Positions 52,864 to 61,371 of a stretch of 64,000 nt of DNA are shown here, in pieces (position 1 is the stretch's first letter; each line of letters begins with the position of its first letter). Position numbers and translations under genes: made by a program. Location of the stretch: assembly GCA_019456225.1 (NCBI GenBank), contig VRUI01000010.1, positions 1 to 64,000 of the forward strand. The letters run 5' to 3'. The notes beneath the pieces are model-generated. The model saw only the letters and a program-made list of their open reading frames with translations, did not search any database and had not been told where the DNA came from. This DNA is from Planctomycetota bacterium. Lineage in GTDB: Bacteria > Planctomycetota > Phycisphaerae > Sedimentisphaerales > Anaerohalosphaeraceae.

Positions 52864-53997
52864 ATGAATACAGAGATCATCAGGGTTGATCCCTTAAACA
52901 TTGATATGGACAAGGTTTACGCTGCTGCTGCTGTGATCGACGGCGGCGGGCTTGTTGCCTTTCCTACCGAGACCGTCTACGGCGTTGCCTGTAGGGTGGA
53001 AGGTTCCTCGCTTGCCAAACTCGATGCAGCTAAGGGCCGGCCGGGCGATAAGCGGTACAGTTTGCATATTGCCGGGGCAGATTCCATTACGGACTATATC
53101 CATCGCCTATCTTTTCGGGCTTGTAAGCTGATAGAAAACTGCTGGCCGGGGCCGGTTACGGTAGTTTTTGAGCTTTCCGAGCCTGACCTTTCCGAGCAGA
53201 AAAAGCGTGTTGACGAAGAAATATTCAACCTTTTGTACCAAGGGGGTACTTTGGGTGTCAGGTGTCCGGATAATCCCATTGCGATCGCTTTACTTTCCGC
53301 TTGCAGCCGCCCGGTGGTTGCTCCGAGTGCGAATCTCAGCGGTCAGGAGCCTGCGCTTACCGCTGATGAGGTGCTTGCCCAACTTGACGGGCGGGTGGAT
53401 ATGGTTATTGCGCCTAATGATGAATCTAATGTTTGCCGATATCAGTTAAATAGCACTGTAGTTAAAATTAGCTCCGGAAATATTAGTATTTTACGTGAGG
53501 GTGCTGTTAAAATGGGGGATATAGAGAATATGTCGTCAATGCAGATATTGTTTGTTTGTACCGGCAATACCTGCCGCAGTCCTATGGGAGAGTATTTTTG
53601 CAAAAAATATATCGCCGAAAAACTGGAATGTAATGTTGACGAACTGGAAAAAAAAGGTTATAAAGTCGTATCTGCCGGTGTGTATGGTATGGATGGTGCT
53701 CCTGCCAGCCGTGAAGTTATTGATATCTGCAAGCAGAAGGGCATCGATGCCAGCAGTCACCACAGCAGGCTTTTGACGGCTGAGATGGTCGAAGAGAGCG
53801 ATATTATTTTTGCCATGACGCGAGGCCATGGGCGTGGTATATTAAGCATGTCCCCGCAGGCAGAATCCAAATGTTTTCTGCTTGACGGCGATAATGATAT
53901 TCCGGACCCTATCGGTGGTGGGTTTGACGTATATAACAAGTGTGCCTGCATCATAGAACGGGCTTTAGACAACAGATTATGTGAGATGATGATATGA
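52864..53997 (+). CDS. Fusion of Sua5/YrdC threonylcarbamoyl-AMP synthase with YwlE-type phosphatase
   Basis: This is a 377-residue two-domain protein. Residues about 1-200 are a Sua5/YrdC/YwlC domain (GLVAFPTETVYGVAC, KGRPGDKRYSLHI, VVAPSANLSGQ), which makes threonylcarbamoyl-AMP for tRNA t6A. Residues 228-377 are a low-molecular-weight phosphatase with P-loop CTGNTCRSP, Cys232 and Arg238, and the general acid in DPIGGGFDVY. Thr236 in the loop is the residue that marks YwlE arginine phosphatases, where tyrosine phosphatases have Ile or Leu. The B. subtilis locus has the same functions as separate genes, ywlC-ywlE-rpiB, and here rpiB overlaps by 4 bp. The start at 52864 (ATG) is preferred over 52846. 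Confidence 0.9.
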   Translation: MNTEIIRVDPLNIDMDKVYAAAAVIDGGGLVAFPTETVYGVACRVEGSSLAKLDAAKGRPGDKRYSLHIAGADSITDYIHRLSFRACKLIENCWPGPVTVVFELSEPDLSEQKKRVDEEIFNLLYQGGTLGVRCPDNPIAIALLSACSRPVVAPSANLSGQEPALTADEVLAQLDGRVDMVIAPNDESNVCRYQLNSTVVKISSGNISILREGAVKMGDIENMSSMQILFVCTGNTCRSPMGEYFCKKYIAEKLECNVDELEKKGYKVVSAGVYGMDGAPASREVIDICKQKGIDASSHHSRLLTAEMVEESDIIFAMTRGHGRGILSMSPQAESKCFLLDGDNDIPDPIGGGFDVYNKCACIIERALDNRLCEMMI

Positions 53998-54458
53998 AAA
54001 TTGTAGTAGCATGTGACCATCGTGGATTTAAAGCGATCGAGCAGGTCAAGGCGATCATTGCTCAGTTAAACCATGAATGCCTGGATTTCAGTCCTGCCGG
54101 CGACAGTCCGGTCGACTACCCTGACGTGGCTTATCATGCCGCTGTTGCGGTTTCTACGCATAAAGCCGAAGGAGCAATTCTTGTTTGCGGTACGGGTATC
54201 GGTATGAGTATCGCAGCGAATAAAGTAAAGGGCGTAAGAGCGGCTCTTTGTTTTGATGAGCTTAGCGCACAGATATCCAGGCAGCATAATGATTCTAATG
54301 TTCTTTGTCTTTCCGGCGATCTTCTGGGATCGTCGGCACTTCGTAAGATCGTTGAGACGTGGCTTACAACAGATTTTGTCGGCGGAAGGCACCAAAGACG
54401 AGTTGATAAGATCCACTCAATAGAAGAAGGGATTGACCCGCGCGAGATGAAGGATTGA
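53994..54458 (+). CDS. rpiB: Ribose-5-phosphate isomerase B
   Basis: This enzyme interconverts ribose 5-phosphate and ribulose 5-phosphate. The 154-residue protein shows ACDHRGF (Asp8, His9), the active-site loop LVCGTGIGMSIAANK with Cys65, and ARQHNDSN-like ISRQHNDSN. All are needed for RpiB-type isomerisation, which in some species also covers allose 6-phosphate. It overlaps the stop of the Sua5-phosphatase fusion (ATGA), so translation is coupled. The PfkB kinase follows after 69 bp. Confidence 0.95.
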   Translation: MKIVVACDHRGFKAIEQVKAIIAQLNHECLDFSPAGDSPVDYPDVAYHAAVAVSTHKAEGAILVCGTGIGMSIAANKVKGVRAALCFDELSAQISRQHNDSNVLCLSGDLLGSSALRKIVETWLTTDFVGGRHQRRVDKIHSIEEGIDPREMKD

Positions 54459-54527
54459 TTTTTCGGTAGTAGTAAGCAGTAAGTCCGAGATCGATATTTT
54501 TGGCCATATTGAAATAAGGAGATTTTC

Positions 54528-55493
54528 GTGGCTGTCAGGATTCCGAAGGTTGTTGTTGTTGGTTCAGCGTATGTTGATATCGCGATCAAATGCGATGTCT
54601 TTCCCGGTGCCGGTGAGACGGTAGGCGGCTCCGGTTTGACATGCTTGCCGGGCGGGCCAGGGGTAAACAGTTCTGTTCAGGCGGCTCTTTGTGGGTGTGA
54701 GACCTATTTTATAGGCAAAGTCGGCGATGATCTGTTCGGCAGGATGACCCTTGGCGCACTGGACGAGAAGGGAGTCAATACCGAATACGTCTATACGGCA
54801 CAGGCTATCAGCTCCGGCGCGGTCGTTACCATGGTTGACTCTATCGGCGAGAACAGTTCCTGTCTTTCCGAGGGCGCCAACAGGGCTCTTAGTGTCGACG
54901 AGGTCGGTTGTGCGACAGTTGAGCAGCTTATCGGCTCGGCTGACGTTTGCCTTATATGCGGCGATGTGCCTGTCGAGTCTATCTGCACTATTATCAAGCT
55001 TGCAAAAGTTTACAATACCAAAACAATTCTTCAAACCAAACTCAATGCCAGACCGGTTGCTGAGATCGGCTCGCTTAACTGGCCCGGCGAGTTTTTTTTC
55101 GTAGATGTACTGATCCCGGATTTTCACGATGTTGCCAATATTTCCGAGCCAGGCACAGGTGACAGCCATAAACTGAAATTTGTCGCCTCGGAGATGGTCG
55201 CCAGGGGGATTGGGTGCGTTCTTGTCAGGATGGGGTCTAGGGGGTGTTTTCTGGTTGACAGGGCCGGAGCGACTTTGGTTGAGGGTTTTGAAGGTGAGAA
55301 ATTCGATCAGGGCGTTGGCGGTGATGCTTTTGCCGGGGCACTGGCCGCGGCTTGCGGAAGCGGTGACGAGCCAAAGAGAGCCGTCAGGTTTGCCCAGGCG
55401 GCCGATGCTTTAACTGCCGGTAAATTCGGATCGATAGATGCTTTGCCGAGTAAACGGGAAATCATAGAATTACTTCAGAAAAGTTCGGACTAG
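54528..55493 (+). CDS. PfkB-family carbohydrate kinase, ribokinase-like
   Basis: This is a sugar kinase of 321 residues. The entry VVVVGSAYVDIAIKCDVFPGAGET, GGPGVNSSVQAALCG and the C-terminal ATP/anion-hole motif GVGGDAFAGALAAA with the catalytic Asp identify a ribokinase-like fold. The usual DTTGAGD reads DQGVGGD, a milder variant. Proximity to rpiB (69 bp) makes ribose or a related pentose a plausible substrate. The start is a GTG with AAGGAG upstream; no ATG fits better. A heptamer array and a terminator-like hairpin follow. Confidence 0.85.
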   Translation: MAVRIPKVVVVGSAYVDIAIKCDVFPGAGETVGGSGLTCLPGGPGVNSSVQAALCGCETYFIGKVGDDLFGRMTLGALDEKGVNTEYVYTAQAISSGAVVTMVDSIGENSSCLSEGANRALSVDEVGCATVEQLIGSADVCLICGDVPVESICTIIKLAKVYNTKTILQTKLNARPVAEIGSLNWPGEFFFVDVLIPDFHDVANISEPGTGDSHKLKFVASEMVARGIGCVLVRMGSRGCFLVDRAGATLVEGFEGEKFDQGVGGDAFAGALAAACGSGDEPKRAVRFAQAADALTAGKFGSIDALPSKREIIELLQKSSD

Positions 55494-55502
55494 AAATGAT
55501 AA

Positions 55503-55537
55503 TTACGAATTACAAATTACCAATGACGAATTAAGGA
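55503..55537. repeat. 7-bp periodic array (5 units)
   Basis: TTACGAA, TTACAAA, TTACCAA, TGACGAA and TTAAGGA begin 9 bp after the kinase stop and lead into the hairpin at 55537. Confidence 0.7.
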
Positions 55538-55560
55538 AGCCGCCTTTGTCGGGGGCTTTT
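55537..55560 (+). terminator. Terminator-like hairpin just before the channel gene
   Basis: AAGCC (55537-55541) pairs with GGCTT (55554-55558), with CC/GG inside and four T after it. Its 3' arm GGGGG (55551-55555) is the only ribosome-binding site for the ATG at 55566, a layout like that before nqrF. Confidence 0.5.
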
Positions 55561-55565
55561 AAAAT

Positions 55566-56771
55566 ATGACAGTTACGGTTATTAATGATATGGAAACTGA
55601 AACAGTGTTCCAGCGGGACAATCAGCTTGTCTCGTCTGAAGACATTTTGCGTGCGATGGCTTTGGGCAAGGGGATCGCACTTTCCCGGTGTACGGTTTCA
55701 GGTGAGTTTGATATTAACAGGTTTTTTGCCAAGGGCTCAGATTTTAATACCTCTGCCCTGATGGTCAGGCGGCAGGGTTGCAAAATAACGCTGACTTTTC
55801 CGCGTGCTATTACGTTTAATTCCTGCATTTTTGAGGATAATGTTTGCTTTTCCTCCCCGTGGGAGAGCGATGTGCAAATCAAAGCGGTTTTCGGGCAGGA
55901 CGTTAGTTTTAACTCGTCGATTTTTTCCGGGCAGGTCCGGTTTAGCCGAGCGGTATTTAAATCTCTTGCCGGTTTTGACGGTTGCAGATTCGAGAGGATA
56001 ACGACTTTTCGGGGCACTGAATTCCATGACAGAGCGATGTTCAGAACTGCTTTGTTTAACGGGTACGGGCTTTTTAACGCGTCTGTTTTCTTTAAGGAGG
56101 GTCGGTTTTCAAATACTTGTTTCAGCAAAAGCGGCAATTTTACGGATGTCAGGTTCAAAGGGCATACGGATTTTTCCGGTGTGTATTCCAAGAGTAAATC
56201 GGTGCCGGTGTATGAGTCCGTTCGGTTTGGCCGGCAGCGATTTGGTGAGGATGTGACATTCTGGCGGTTTATTAAGCAATCTTGTCAGGATGCCGGGTTG
56301 TACCGTGAGGCAGGAGAGGCATTCTATAGTGAGATGTGTGCTCATCTCTGTCGTCAGCTGCATGGGCCAAACTATATTGAGCTTTCCCCTTTGAAAAAGT
56401 TTGGGCGAATGATTAAGGGGGTGCGTTTGCTTCCGGAGTTGATATTCGGCAGGTTTCTTTTCGGCTATGGAGAAAGGCCGGTACGGGTTCTTGTCGCCAG
56501 TATGATCATTATTACGGTATGCGCGGTTTTCTATTCTTTTGTACCCGGATCTCTTTCGGGAAGAGAAGGCCAGTTCCTTGTCGCCGATATGTCTTTTCTT
56601 GATAGTTTATATTTTAGTGTCACGACTTTTACAACGCTGGGATTTGGCGATGTTTTCCCGTCCCAGGGGCATTCGCTTGCCAGGGTGGTGGCGATGTTCG
56701 AGGCGATTAGCGGGGCTTGTTTGACTGCTTTGTTTGTTGTGTGCCTGGCGAAGAGATTTTCGAGAGGCTAG
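55566..56771 (+). CDS. Pentapeptide-repeat protein fused to a two-TM potassium channel
   Basis: This is a 401-residue membrane protein. The first 200 residues carry repeated five-residue blocks of A/F-x-F/L type (ITFNSCIFEDNVCF, VRFSRAVFKSLAGF, TTFRGTEFHDRAMF), the pentapeptide-repeat beta-helix. The C-terminal part has two membrane helices (near 303-326 and 375-395) around a pore loop with the selectivity filter TTLGFGD (residues 356-362), the K+ form of the ion_trans_2 family. The cytosolic repeat domain probably gates the channel or binds a partner. It starts just after a terminator-like hairpin, and a good terminator follows. Confidence 0.85.
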   Translation: MTVTVINDMETETVFQRDNQLVSSEDILRAMALGKGIALSRCTVSGEFDINRFFAKGSDFNTSALMVRRQGCKITLTFPRAITFNSCIFEDNVCFSSPWESDVQIKAVFGQDVSFNSSIFSGQVRFSRAVFKSLAGFDGCRFERITTFRGTEFHDRAMFRTALFNGYGLFNASVFFKEGRFSNTCFSKSGNFTDVRFKGHTDFSGVYSKSKSVPVYESVRFGRQRFGEDVTFWRFIKQSCQDAGLYREAGEAFYSEMCAHLCRQLHGPNYIELSPLKKFGRMIKGVRLLPELIFGRFLFGYGERPVRVLVASMIIITVCAVFYSFVPGSLSGREGQFLVADMSFLDSLYFSVTTFTTLGFGDVFPSQGHSLARVVAMFEAISGACLTALFVVCLAKRFSRG

Positions 56772-57076
56772 CGATTGTTTTGTGTTTTATCAAGGTAAAT
56801 TCCGGATATCATAGTTGGTAACCCTTTTTCACTGAAGTGCGGCGGCTTTTTTCCCGATACTGATAATATGTGTAAATGCGGTTAAATCGCATTTTTTAGA
56901 GCACCGGCAACTATTGTCGTTTTTTTCGGACGTGCTGTAAGTTTTAATTGAATGATTGAGTATTTTGAAAGGGATCGCTGAAATCCGGTATATTTAATTG
57001 CAAGTATTGTTTATTGGGTAAATAATATGTCCTGTAATTGATCCGCTGTTTTTCGGGATTTTCGGAAAGTTGAATA
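56772..57076. other. Intergenic region channel / response regulators
   Basis: These 305 bp contain the terminator at 56874-56897 and AT-rich DNA with no other recognisable gene. A promoter for the response regulators is expected but not clear. Confidence 0.4.
56874..56897 (+). terminator. Intrinsic terminator after the channel gene
   Basis: AAATGCG and CGCATTT form a perfect 7-bp stem over GTTAAAT, ending in six T, about 100 bp past the channel stop. Confidence 0.75.
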
Positions 57077-57523
57077 ATGAAAAGTGATGTTGTTATTTTG
57101 ACGGCTGAGGATGATGACGGACATTTTTTGTTGATCAAGAAAAATCTCCGTCGTGAAGGTATTTCCAACGAGATCATCAGATTTTCCAACGGTCTTGAAT
57201 TGTGGGATTTTCTTAAGCAGGAAGGTGACGGTCCTGTTCGCAAAGCGAATAAGTCGTACCTGCTATTGCTTGATATTCGCATGCCGAAGATCGATGGCAT
57301 CGAGGTTCTAAGGCGTATCAAAGCCGACCCTCTATTGAAGAAAATCCCGGTAATTATGATAACTACTACGGGCAATTCTGAGGACGTTGATCATTGCCAT
57401 GATCTCGGCTGCAGCATGTATGTCGTAAAGCCCGTAGAGTACGAATCATTTGTTAAGGCAATTCGCAAGGTTGGAATGTTCTTGTCGATCGTTGAAATGC
57501 CGCAGGTTCGACAAACTGCATAG
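57077..57523 (+). CDS. Stand-alone response regulator, copy 1 (Rcp1-like)
   Basis: This is a single receiver domain of 148 residues without output domain. Acid pocket residues lie in TAEDDDGHF (E11, D12, D13). The phosphorylated Asp66 is in LLLLDIRMPKIDG, the switch Thr is in MITTTG, and the Lys is in VVKPVEY. The insertion between the second and third strands (LKQEGDGPVRKANKSY) is typical of Rcp1-type regulators from phytochrome and other signal pathways. It is followed 13 bp later by a close paralogue. Confidence 0.92.
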   Translation: MKSDVVILTAEDDDGHFLLIKKNLRREGISNEIIRFSNGLELWDFLKQEGDGPVRKANKSYLLLLDIRMPKIDGIEVLRRIKADPLLKKIPVIMITTTGNSEDVDHCHDLGCSMYVVKPVEYESFVKAIRKVGMFLSIVEMPQVRQTA

Positions 57524-57536
57524 AAGGGATTCTTTA

Positions 57537-57980
57537 ATGACGGAAGAAGTGGTAATCCTTATAGCAGAAGATGATGCGGGGCATTTTGCCCTCATTAAGA
57601 AGAATCTCTGGCGAAGCTGCATTGCTAACGAAATACTTCAGTTTAAGGACGGTCAGGAAGTTCTTGATTTTATGTCAGGTCAGGGCGGCGAACCTGTCCG
57701 AAAACCCAATACCAAGTATATTCTCCTTCTTGATATCCGCATGCCTAAAGTCGATGGCAGAGAAGTTCTTCGCCGGATGAAAGAAGATGCCCAATTGAGG
57801 AAGATCCCGGTGATTATGCTCACTACGACCGACGAAGAGGCTGAGGTTGAAAACTGTTATGATCTCGGGTGCAGTTTTTATATTGTAAAACCCGCTGATT
57901 ATAACAAATTCATGGAAGCTGTGGGGAATCTGGGGACGTTTTTGTCGTTGCAGGGGGTTTCGGTTCCGGCAATAGCTTAG
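57537..57980 (+). CDS. Stand-alone response regulator, copy 2 (Rcp1-like)
   Basis: This single receiver domain of 147 residues is strongly alike to the neighbour at 57077: IAEDDAGHF, Asp66 in LLLLDIRMPKVDG, MLTTTD, and IVKPADY. The two probably arose by tandem duplication and may share or compete for the same kinase. The start at 57537 follows GAAGGGA; earlier in-frame ATGs would overlap the first gene. A 7-bp array begins at its stop codon. Confidence 0.92.
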   Translation: MTEEVVILIAEDDAGHFALIKKNLWRSCIANEILQFKDGQEVLDFMSGQGGEPVRKPNTKYILLLDIRMPKVDGREVLRRMKEDAQLRKIPVIMLTTTDEEAEVENCYDLGCSFYIVKPADYNKFMEAVGNLGTFLSLQGVSVPAIA

Positions 57981-58011
57981 TTTTTGGTTTTTAGTTTTTG
58001 GTCTATAGATG
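57977..58011. repeat. 7-bp periodic array (5 units) overlapping a stop codon
   Basis: TTAGTTT, TTGGTTT, TTAGTTT, TTGGTCT and ATAGATG; the first unit contains the TAG stop of the response regulator. Confidence 0.7.
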
Positions 58012-58056
58012 GGGGATTTCTTGTTTTCGATTAGATGATCTTGTTCTTTAACGGTT

Positions 58057-58080
58057 TTATCCCTGCGCTCGCGCTTCGGG
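58057..58080 (-). repeat. Dispersed repeat, family A (copy 3, inverted)
   Basis: On the minus strand this reads CCCGAAGCGCGAGCGCAGGG plus ATAA, the core of family A. Confidence 0.65.
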
Positions 58081-58211
58081 TTTCTGTTTATCTTTCTTGT
58101 TTTTGTTCCAGAGCATAGAATCCGGGCTATTGCTTGTCGCGTGGGTTTGCGGTATTATGGTAGTAGCTTTTTTTATGCGCGTTGTGTGATTTTCAATTTT
58201 TAGGTGTTTTT

Positions 58212-59381
58212 ATGGCTGTACGGCTTATTATATTTCGGCTTCTGTTAATTAGTATGGCGTTATTTTTTGTCGGTTGCCGGCGAGATTCGCCTGTCGAGAA
58301 AGCTCCGAATGACCCGAATTATTATAAGCAGGCTGACTGGCCTGTTTTTGGCGGCGGTCCGGCACTTATGTCGGTCGCCTCCGGCAAACTTGCCGATTCT
58401 TATAAACTTGCATGGAGGTTTAAGACCGGCGGTGAGGTCAAGGGCTCGCCCGTTGTTGCCGGCGGCATTGTTTATTTCGGTTCGGCAGACGAAAAGATTT
58501 ATGCAGTAAGCCTGAATAAGGGGAAAAAGCAATGGGAGTTTAAAACAGATGACGTTATAGAGGGCAGCGGCTGTGTTGTCGGGGCCAGCGTTTATTTCGG
58601 CTCGGCTGACGGATTCGTTTATGCTCTTGACGCCAAAACCGGTGACTTTAAATGGAAATACGAGACGGACGGAAAAATACTTGGCGGTGTTAATTGGGTA
58701 AAATCGCCTGACGAGAAGGACATCTGGATTCTTGTCGGCAGTTATGACAGCATTTTGCATTGCATTGACAGCGTAACGGGCAAGAGACGCTGGATTTATG
58801 AGACTGACAATTATATCAACGGTACGCCTGCTATCGCCGGTGGTAAGGCCGTCGCCGGCGGCTGCGATGCACTGATACATGTCGTAGATGTTGCCGGCGG
58901 CACTTCTGTTAAACAGGTCGACGGTGGTGCCTATATCGCAGGGTCGGCTGCTATCGACGGAAACACGGTTTTTGTGGGCAACTATGAGAATGTGTTTATG
59001 GCCGCAAATGTAGAGACCGGCGAGGTTCTCTGGAAATATGAGGAGTCCGATTCGCCGATATTTTCGACGCCCGCTGTCAGCGACGGCAAGGTTGTCTTTG
59101 GCGGCAGAGACAACCTTTTGCATTGTCTCAATGCCAAAACCGGCAAAAGAGTTTGGGTATTTCCCGTGCTTGGCGAGATCGACAGTTCGCCGGTTATCTG
59201 CGGCGGGCGTGTTGTTTTTGGATGCATTGACGGGCGTGTTTATATTGTAAGTCTAAAAGACGGCAAAAAGGTCTGGTCCTTTGAGGTTGGCGAGCCGATA
59301 GTTTCTTCGCCTGCCATTGCCGGCGGCAAGATCATCATCGGCTGCGATGACGGCTATGTTTATGCGTTTGGTGTCAAATGA
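58212..59381 (+). CDS. PQQ-like beta-propeller lipoprotein
   Basis: This is a surface or periplasmic lipoprotein of 389 residues. The signal ends in the lipobox FFVGC, and the rest is a propeller of seven or eight blades with the repeated core KGSPVVAGGIVYFGSADEKIYAVSL and tryptophan-docking endings such as KWKYETDG and WRFKTGG. The fold is that of BamB and of PQQ dehydrogenases, but no quinone or metal ligands are seen, so a scaffolding or binding role is likelier. It overlaps the following glycosyltransferase by 4 bp (ATGA), indicating coupling. A cytosolic partner for an exported protein is odd and suggests shared envelope biogenesis. Confidence 0.85.
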   Translation: MAVRLIIFRLLLISMALFFVGCRRDSPVEKAPNDPNYYKQADWPVFGGGPALMSVASGKLADSYKLAWRFKTGGEVKGSPVVAGGIVYFGSADEKIYAVSLNKGKKQWEFKTDDVIEGSGCVVGASVYFGSADGFVYALDAKTGDFKWKYETDGKILGGVNWVKSPDEKDIWILVGSYDSILHCIDSVTGKRRWIYETDNYINGTPAIAGGKAVAGGCDALIHVVDVAGGTSVKQVDGGAYIAGSAAIDGNTVFVGNYENVFMAANVETGEVLWKYEESDSPIFSTPAVSDGKVVFGGRDNLLHCLNAKTGKRVWVFPVLGEIDSSPVICGGRVVFGCIDGRVYIVSLKDGKKVWSFEVGEPIVSSPAIAGGKIIIGCDDGYVYAFGVK

Positions 59382-60676
59382 GGATCGCTCAGCTTACTCC
59401 CGGTGCAGGCGGCGGTTTTTACTGTGAAAATTGCCTGCGGGACGGCGCGCTGGTTCGCGCGATGGGTAAGATCGGCCATGATATTGTACTGGTTCCGATG
59501 TATTTGCCAACGGGGATCGGCAGTACTGCCGGCGGCACCGAGCGGGTGTTTTACGGCGGGATCAATGTTTACTTGCAGCAAAAGCTTGGGCTTTTTCGAC
59601 ACACGCCCCGGTGGCTTGACCGGTTGTTCGATTCGCCCAGGCTGCTTGGCTGGGCAGCTTCCAGGGCGTCAATGACCAGCTCGGCTGATCTGGCAGATAC
59701 TACTATTTCGATGCTAAAGGGCGAAGAGGGCAGACAGGTAAAGGAGTTAAAGCGGCTTGTTCAATGGCTTGATCTGCCGGACAATCGCCCCGATGTTGTC
59801 GTGCTTTCCAATGTTATGCTGATCGGCCTTGCCCGGTTTATCAAAGAACGCCTTGGCGCAAAGGTAGTTTGTTTGCTGCAGGACGAGGCGGATTTTCTTG
59901 ATACACTTGGCGAAGGTTTCGCTGCACAGGCCTGGGAGATCATTGCCCGGCGGTGTATTGATGTTGACTGTTTTGTTTCGGTTAGCGAGTATTATGCCGG
60001 CGTTATGCGAAAGCGGCTTGGCCTGGAAAGTGATCGTGTAAGAGTCGTCTATACAGGCATCGATCTCGATGGCTATGCCGCGGTTTCGCCCTGGCAGGGC
60101 GCCCCTGCAATTGGATTTCTTTCGCAGATGTGTGATGTTAAAGGGCTGGATGTTTTGGTTGATGCGTTTTTGCAGCTTAAGTCGAAAGAAGGGCTTGAAG
60201 ATTTGCAGCTTCGCATCGCCGGCGGCCAAAGCGCCGCCGATGAGCGATTTATTACCGCCCTTAAGAGTAAACTAGAAGCGGCAGGTGTATTGAGTTCTGT
60301 TGATTTTCTTAAAGAGTTTGATAAGGCGGCCAAGCTGGAGTTTTTCGGGTCGATCTCAGTGCTCTGTGTCCCGGAAAAGAATTCGCCCGCTTATGGTTTG
60401 TATGTCCTTGAGGCAGGCGCCGCGGCGGTACCCGTTGTCCAGCCGGAGATCGGGGTTTTTGCTGAGCTTATCGACATTACTGGCGGCGGGAGGCTGTATT
60501 TGCCGAATACAGTAAAAGGCCTTGTTTCGGCCGTAGAGCCGTTGTTGCGGGATCCTGAGATGGCCAGACAAGTTGGTGCTATTGGGAGAGAAAATGTTTT
60601 TAAAAAATTTGATATTGATTGCAGCGCAACCGAGCTAGCCAATATCAGCACCGAACTTTGCGGTGAGAAAAAATAG
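59378..60676 (+). CDS. Glycosyltransferase family 4
   Basis: This is a cytosolic GT-B fold enzyme of 432 residues. The N-terminal half begins RIAQLTPGAGGGFYCEN, and the C-terminal half contains IGFLSQMCDVKGLDVLVDAF and the donor-binding region SPAYGLYVLEAGAAAVPVV, an alternative form of the EX7E motif with Glu before a stretch of Ala. Such enzymes transfer hexoses from nucleotide sugars to lipids or polysaccharides. The substrate is unknown. Overlap with the propeller lipoprotein and 9-bp spacing to the ABC ATPase point to a polysaccharide or envelope gene set. Confidence 0.88.
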   Translation: MRIAQLTPGAGGGFYCENCLRDGALVRAMGKIGHDIVLVPMYLPTGIGSTAGGTERVFYGGINVYLQQKLGLFRHTPRWLDRLFDSPRLLGWAASRASMTSSADLADTTISMLKGEEGRQVKELKRLVQWLDLPDNRPDVVVLSNVMLIGLARFIKERLGAKVVCLLQDEADFLDTLGEGFAAQAWEIIARRCIDVDCFVSVSEYYAGVMRKRLGLESDRVRVVYTGIDLDGYAAVSPWQGAPAIGFLSQMCDVKGLDVLVDAFLQLKSKEGLEDLQLRIAGGQSAADERFITALKSKLEAAGVLSSVDFLKEFDKAAKLEFFGSISVLCVPEKNSPAYGLYVLEAGAAAVPVVQPEIGVFAELIDITGGGRLYLPNTVKGLVSAVEPLLRDPEMARQVGAIGRENVFKKFDIDCSATELANISTELCGEKK

Positions 60677-60685
60677 AGGTTTATA

Positions 60686-61360
60686 ATGCTTGAACTTATC
60701 GATGTTGTCAAGGAGTACCCGGCCCCTGGCGCCGGTGATAGTTTGAAGGTGCTAAAAGATATTTCGCTTACGGTTGAAAAGGGCCAATCACTTGCCGTTG
60801 TCGGTCCCTCCGGAAGCGGAAAAAGCACTTTGCTAAATATTATCGGAGGTCTGGATCGTCCGACTTCGGGTAAGGTTATATTTGACGATTGTGACCTTTC
60901 AACGATTGGCGATGGACTCCTTGCCGTCATGCGAAATCTGAAGATCGGGTTTGTCTTTCAGCTTCATCATCTTTTGCCGCAGCTGACCGTTCTTGAAAAT
61001 GTTCTTATCCCGACTTTGGCCGGTAAGATGAAGTATTCGCGGAAGGAAAACGCTCAGCGAGCTGAATCGCTGCTTGACCGTGTCGGACTTGCAGACTGGA
61101 TGAGTCATCGGCCCGGCGAGCTTTCCGGCGGACAGATGCAGCGAGTTGCCGTCGTTCGGGCTCTGATCAATGCCCCGCAGTTATTGCTTGCCGACGAGCC
61201 TACCGGTTCGCTTGATAAGGCAGCGTCGGAAAATATCGCCGACCTGCTTGTCGAGCTAAATGAAAGCGTCGGCGTTACGCTTATTATCGTCACGCATTCG
61301 ATGAAACTCGCCGAGCGCATGAGCAAGGTTATAGAGATTAGTGATGGGCGGCTTGTTTAG
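60686..61360 (+). CDS. ABC transporter ATP-binding protein (LolD/MacB type)
   Basis: This is an ATPase of 224 residues: Walker A GPSGSGKST (40-48), Q-loop QLHHLLPQLTV, signature LSGGQMQRV (about 140), Walker B LLLADEPTGS (about 165), and the switch His in VTHS. LADEPTGSLD with QLHHLLPQLT is typical of LolD/MacB-type pumps that extract lipoproteins or export antibiotics and peptides. It pairs with the permease that starts 11 bp later and carries FtsX-like features. Lipoprotein sorting is attractive because a lipoprotein gene lies two genes upstream, but this is inference. Confidence 0.93.
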   Translation: MLELIDVVKEYPAPGAGDSLKVLKDISLTVEKGQSLAVVGPSGSGKSTLLNIIGGLDRPTSGKVIFDDCDLSTIGDGLLAVMRNLKIGFVFQLHHLLPQLTVLENVLIPTLAGKMKYSRKENAQRAESLLDRVGLADWMSHRPGELSGGQMQRVAVVRALINAPQLLLADEPTGSLDKAASENIADLLVELNESVGVTLIIVTHSMKLAERMSKVIEISDGRLV

Positions 61361-61371
61361 GGGCTTCGGTT

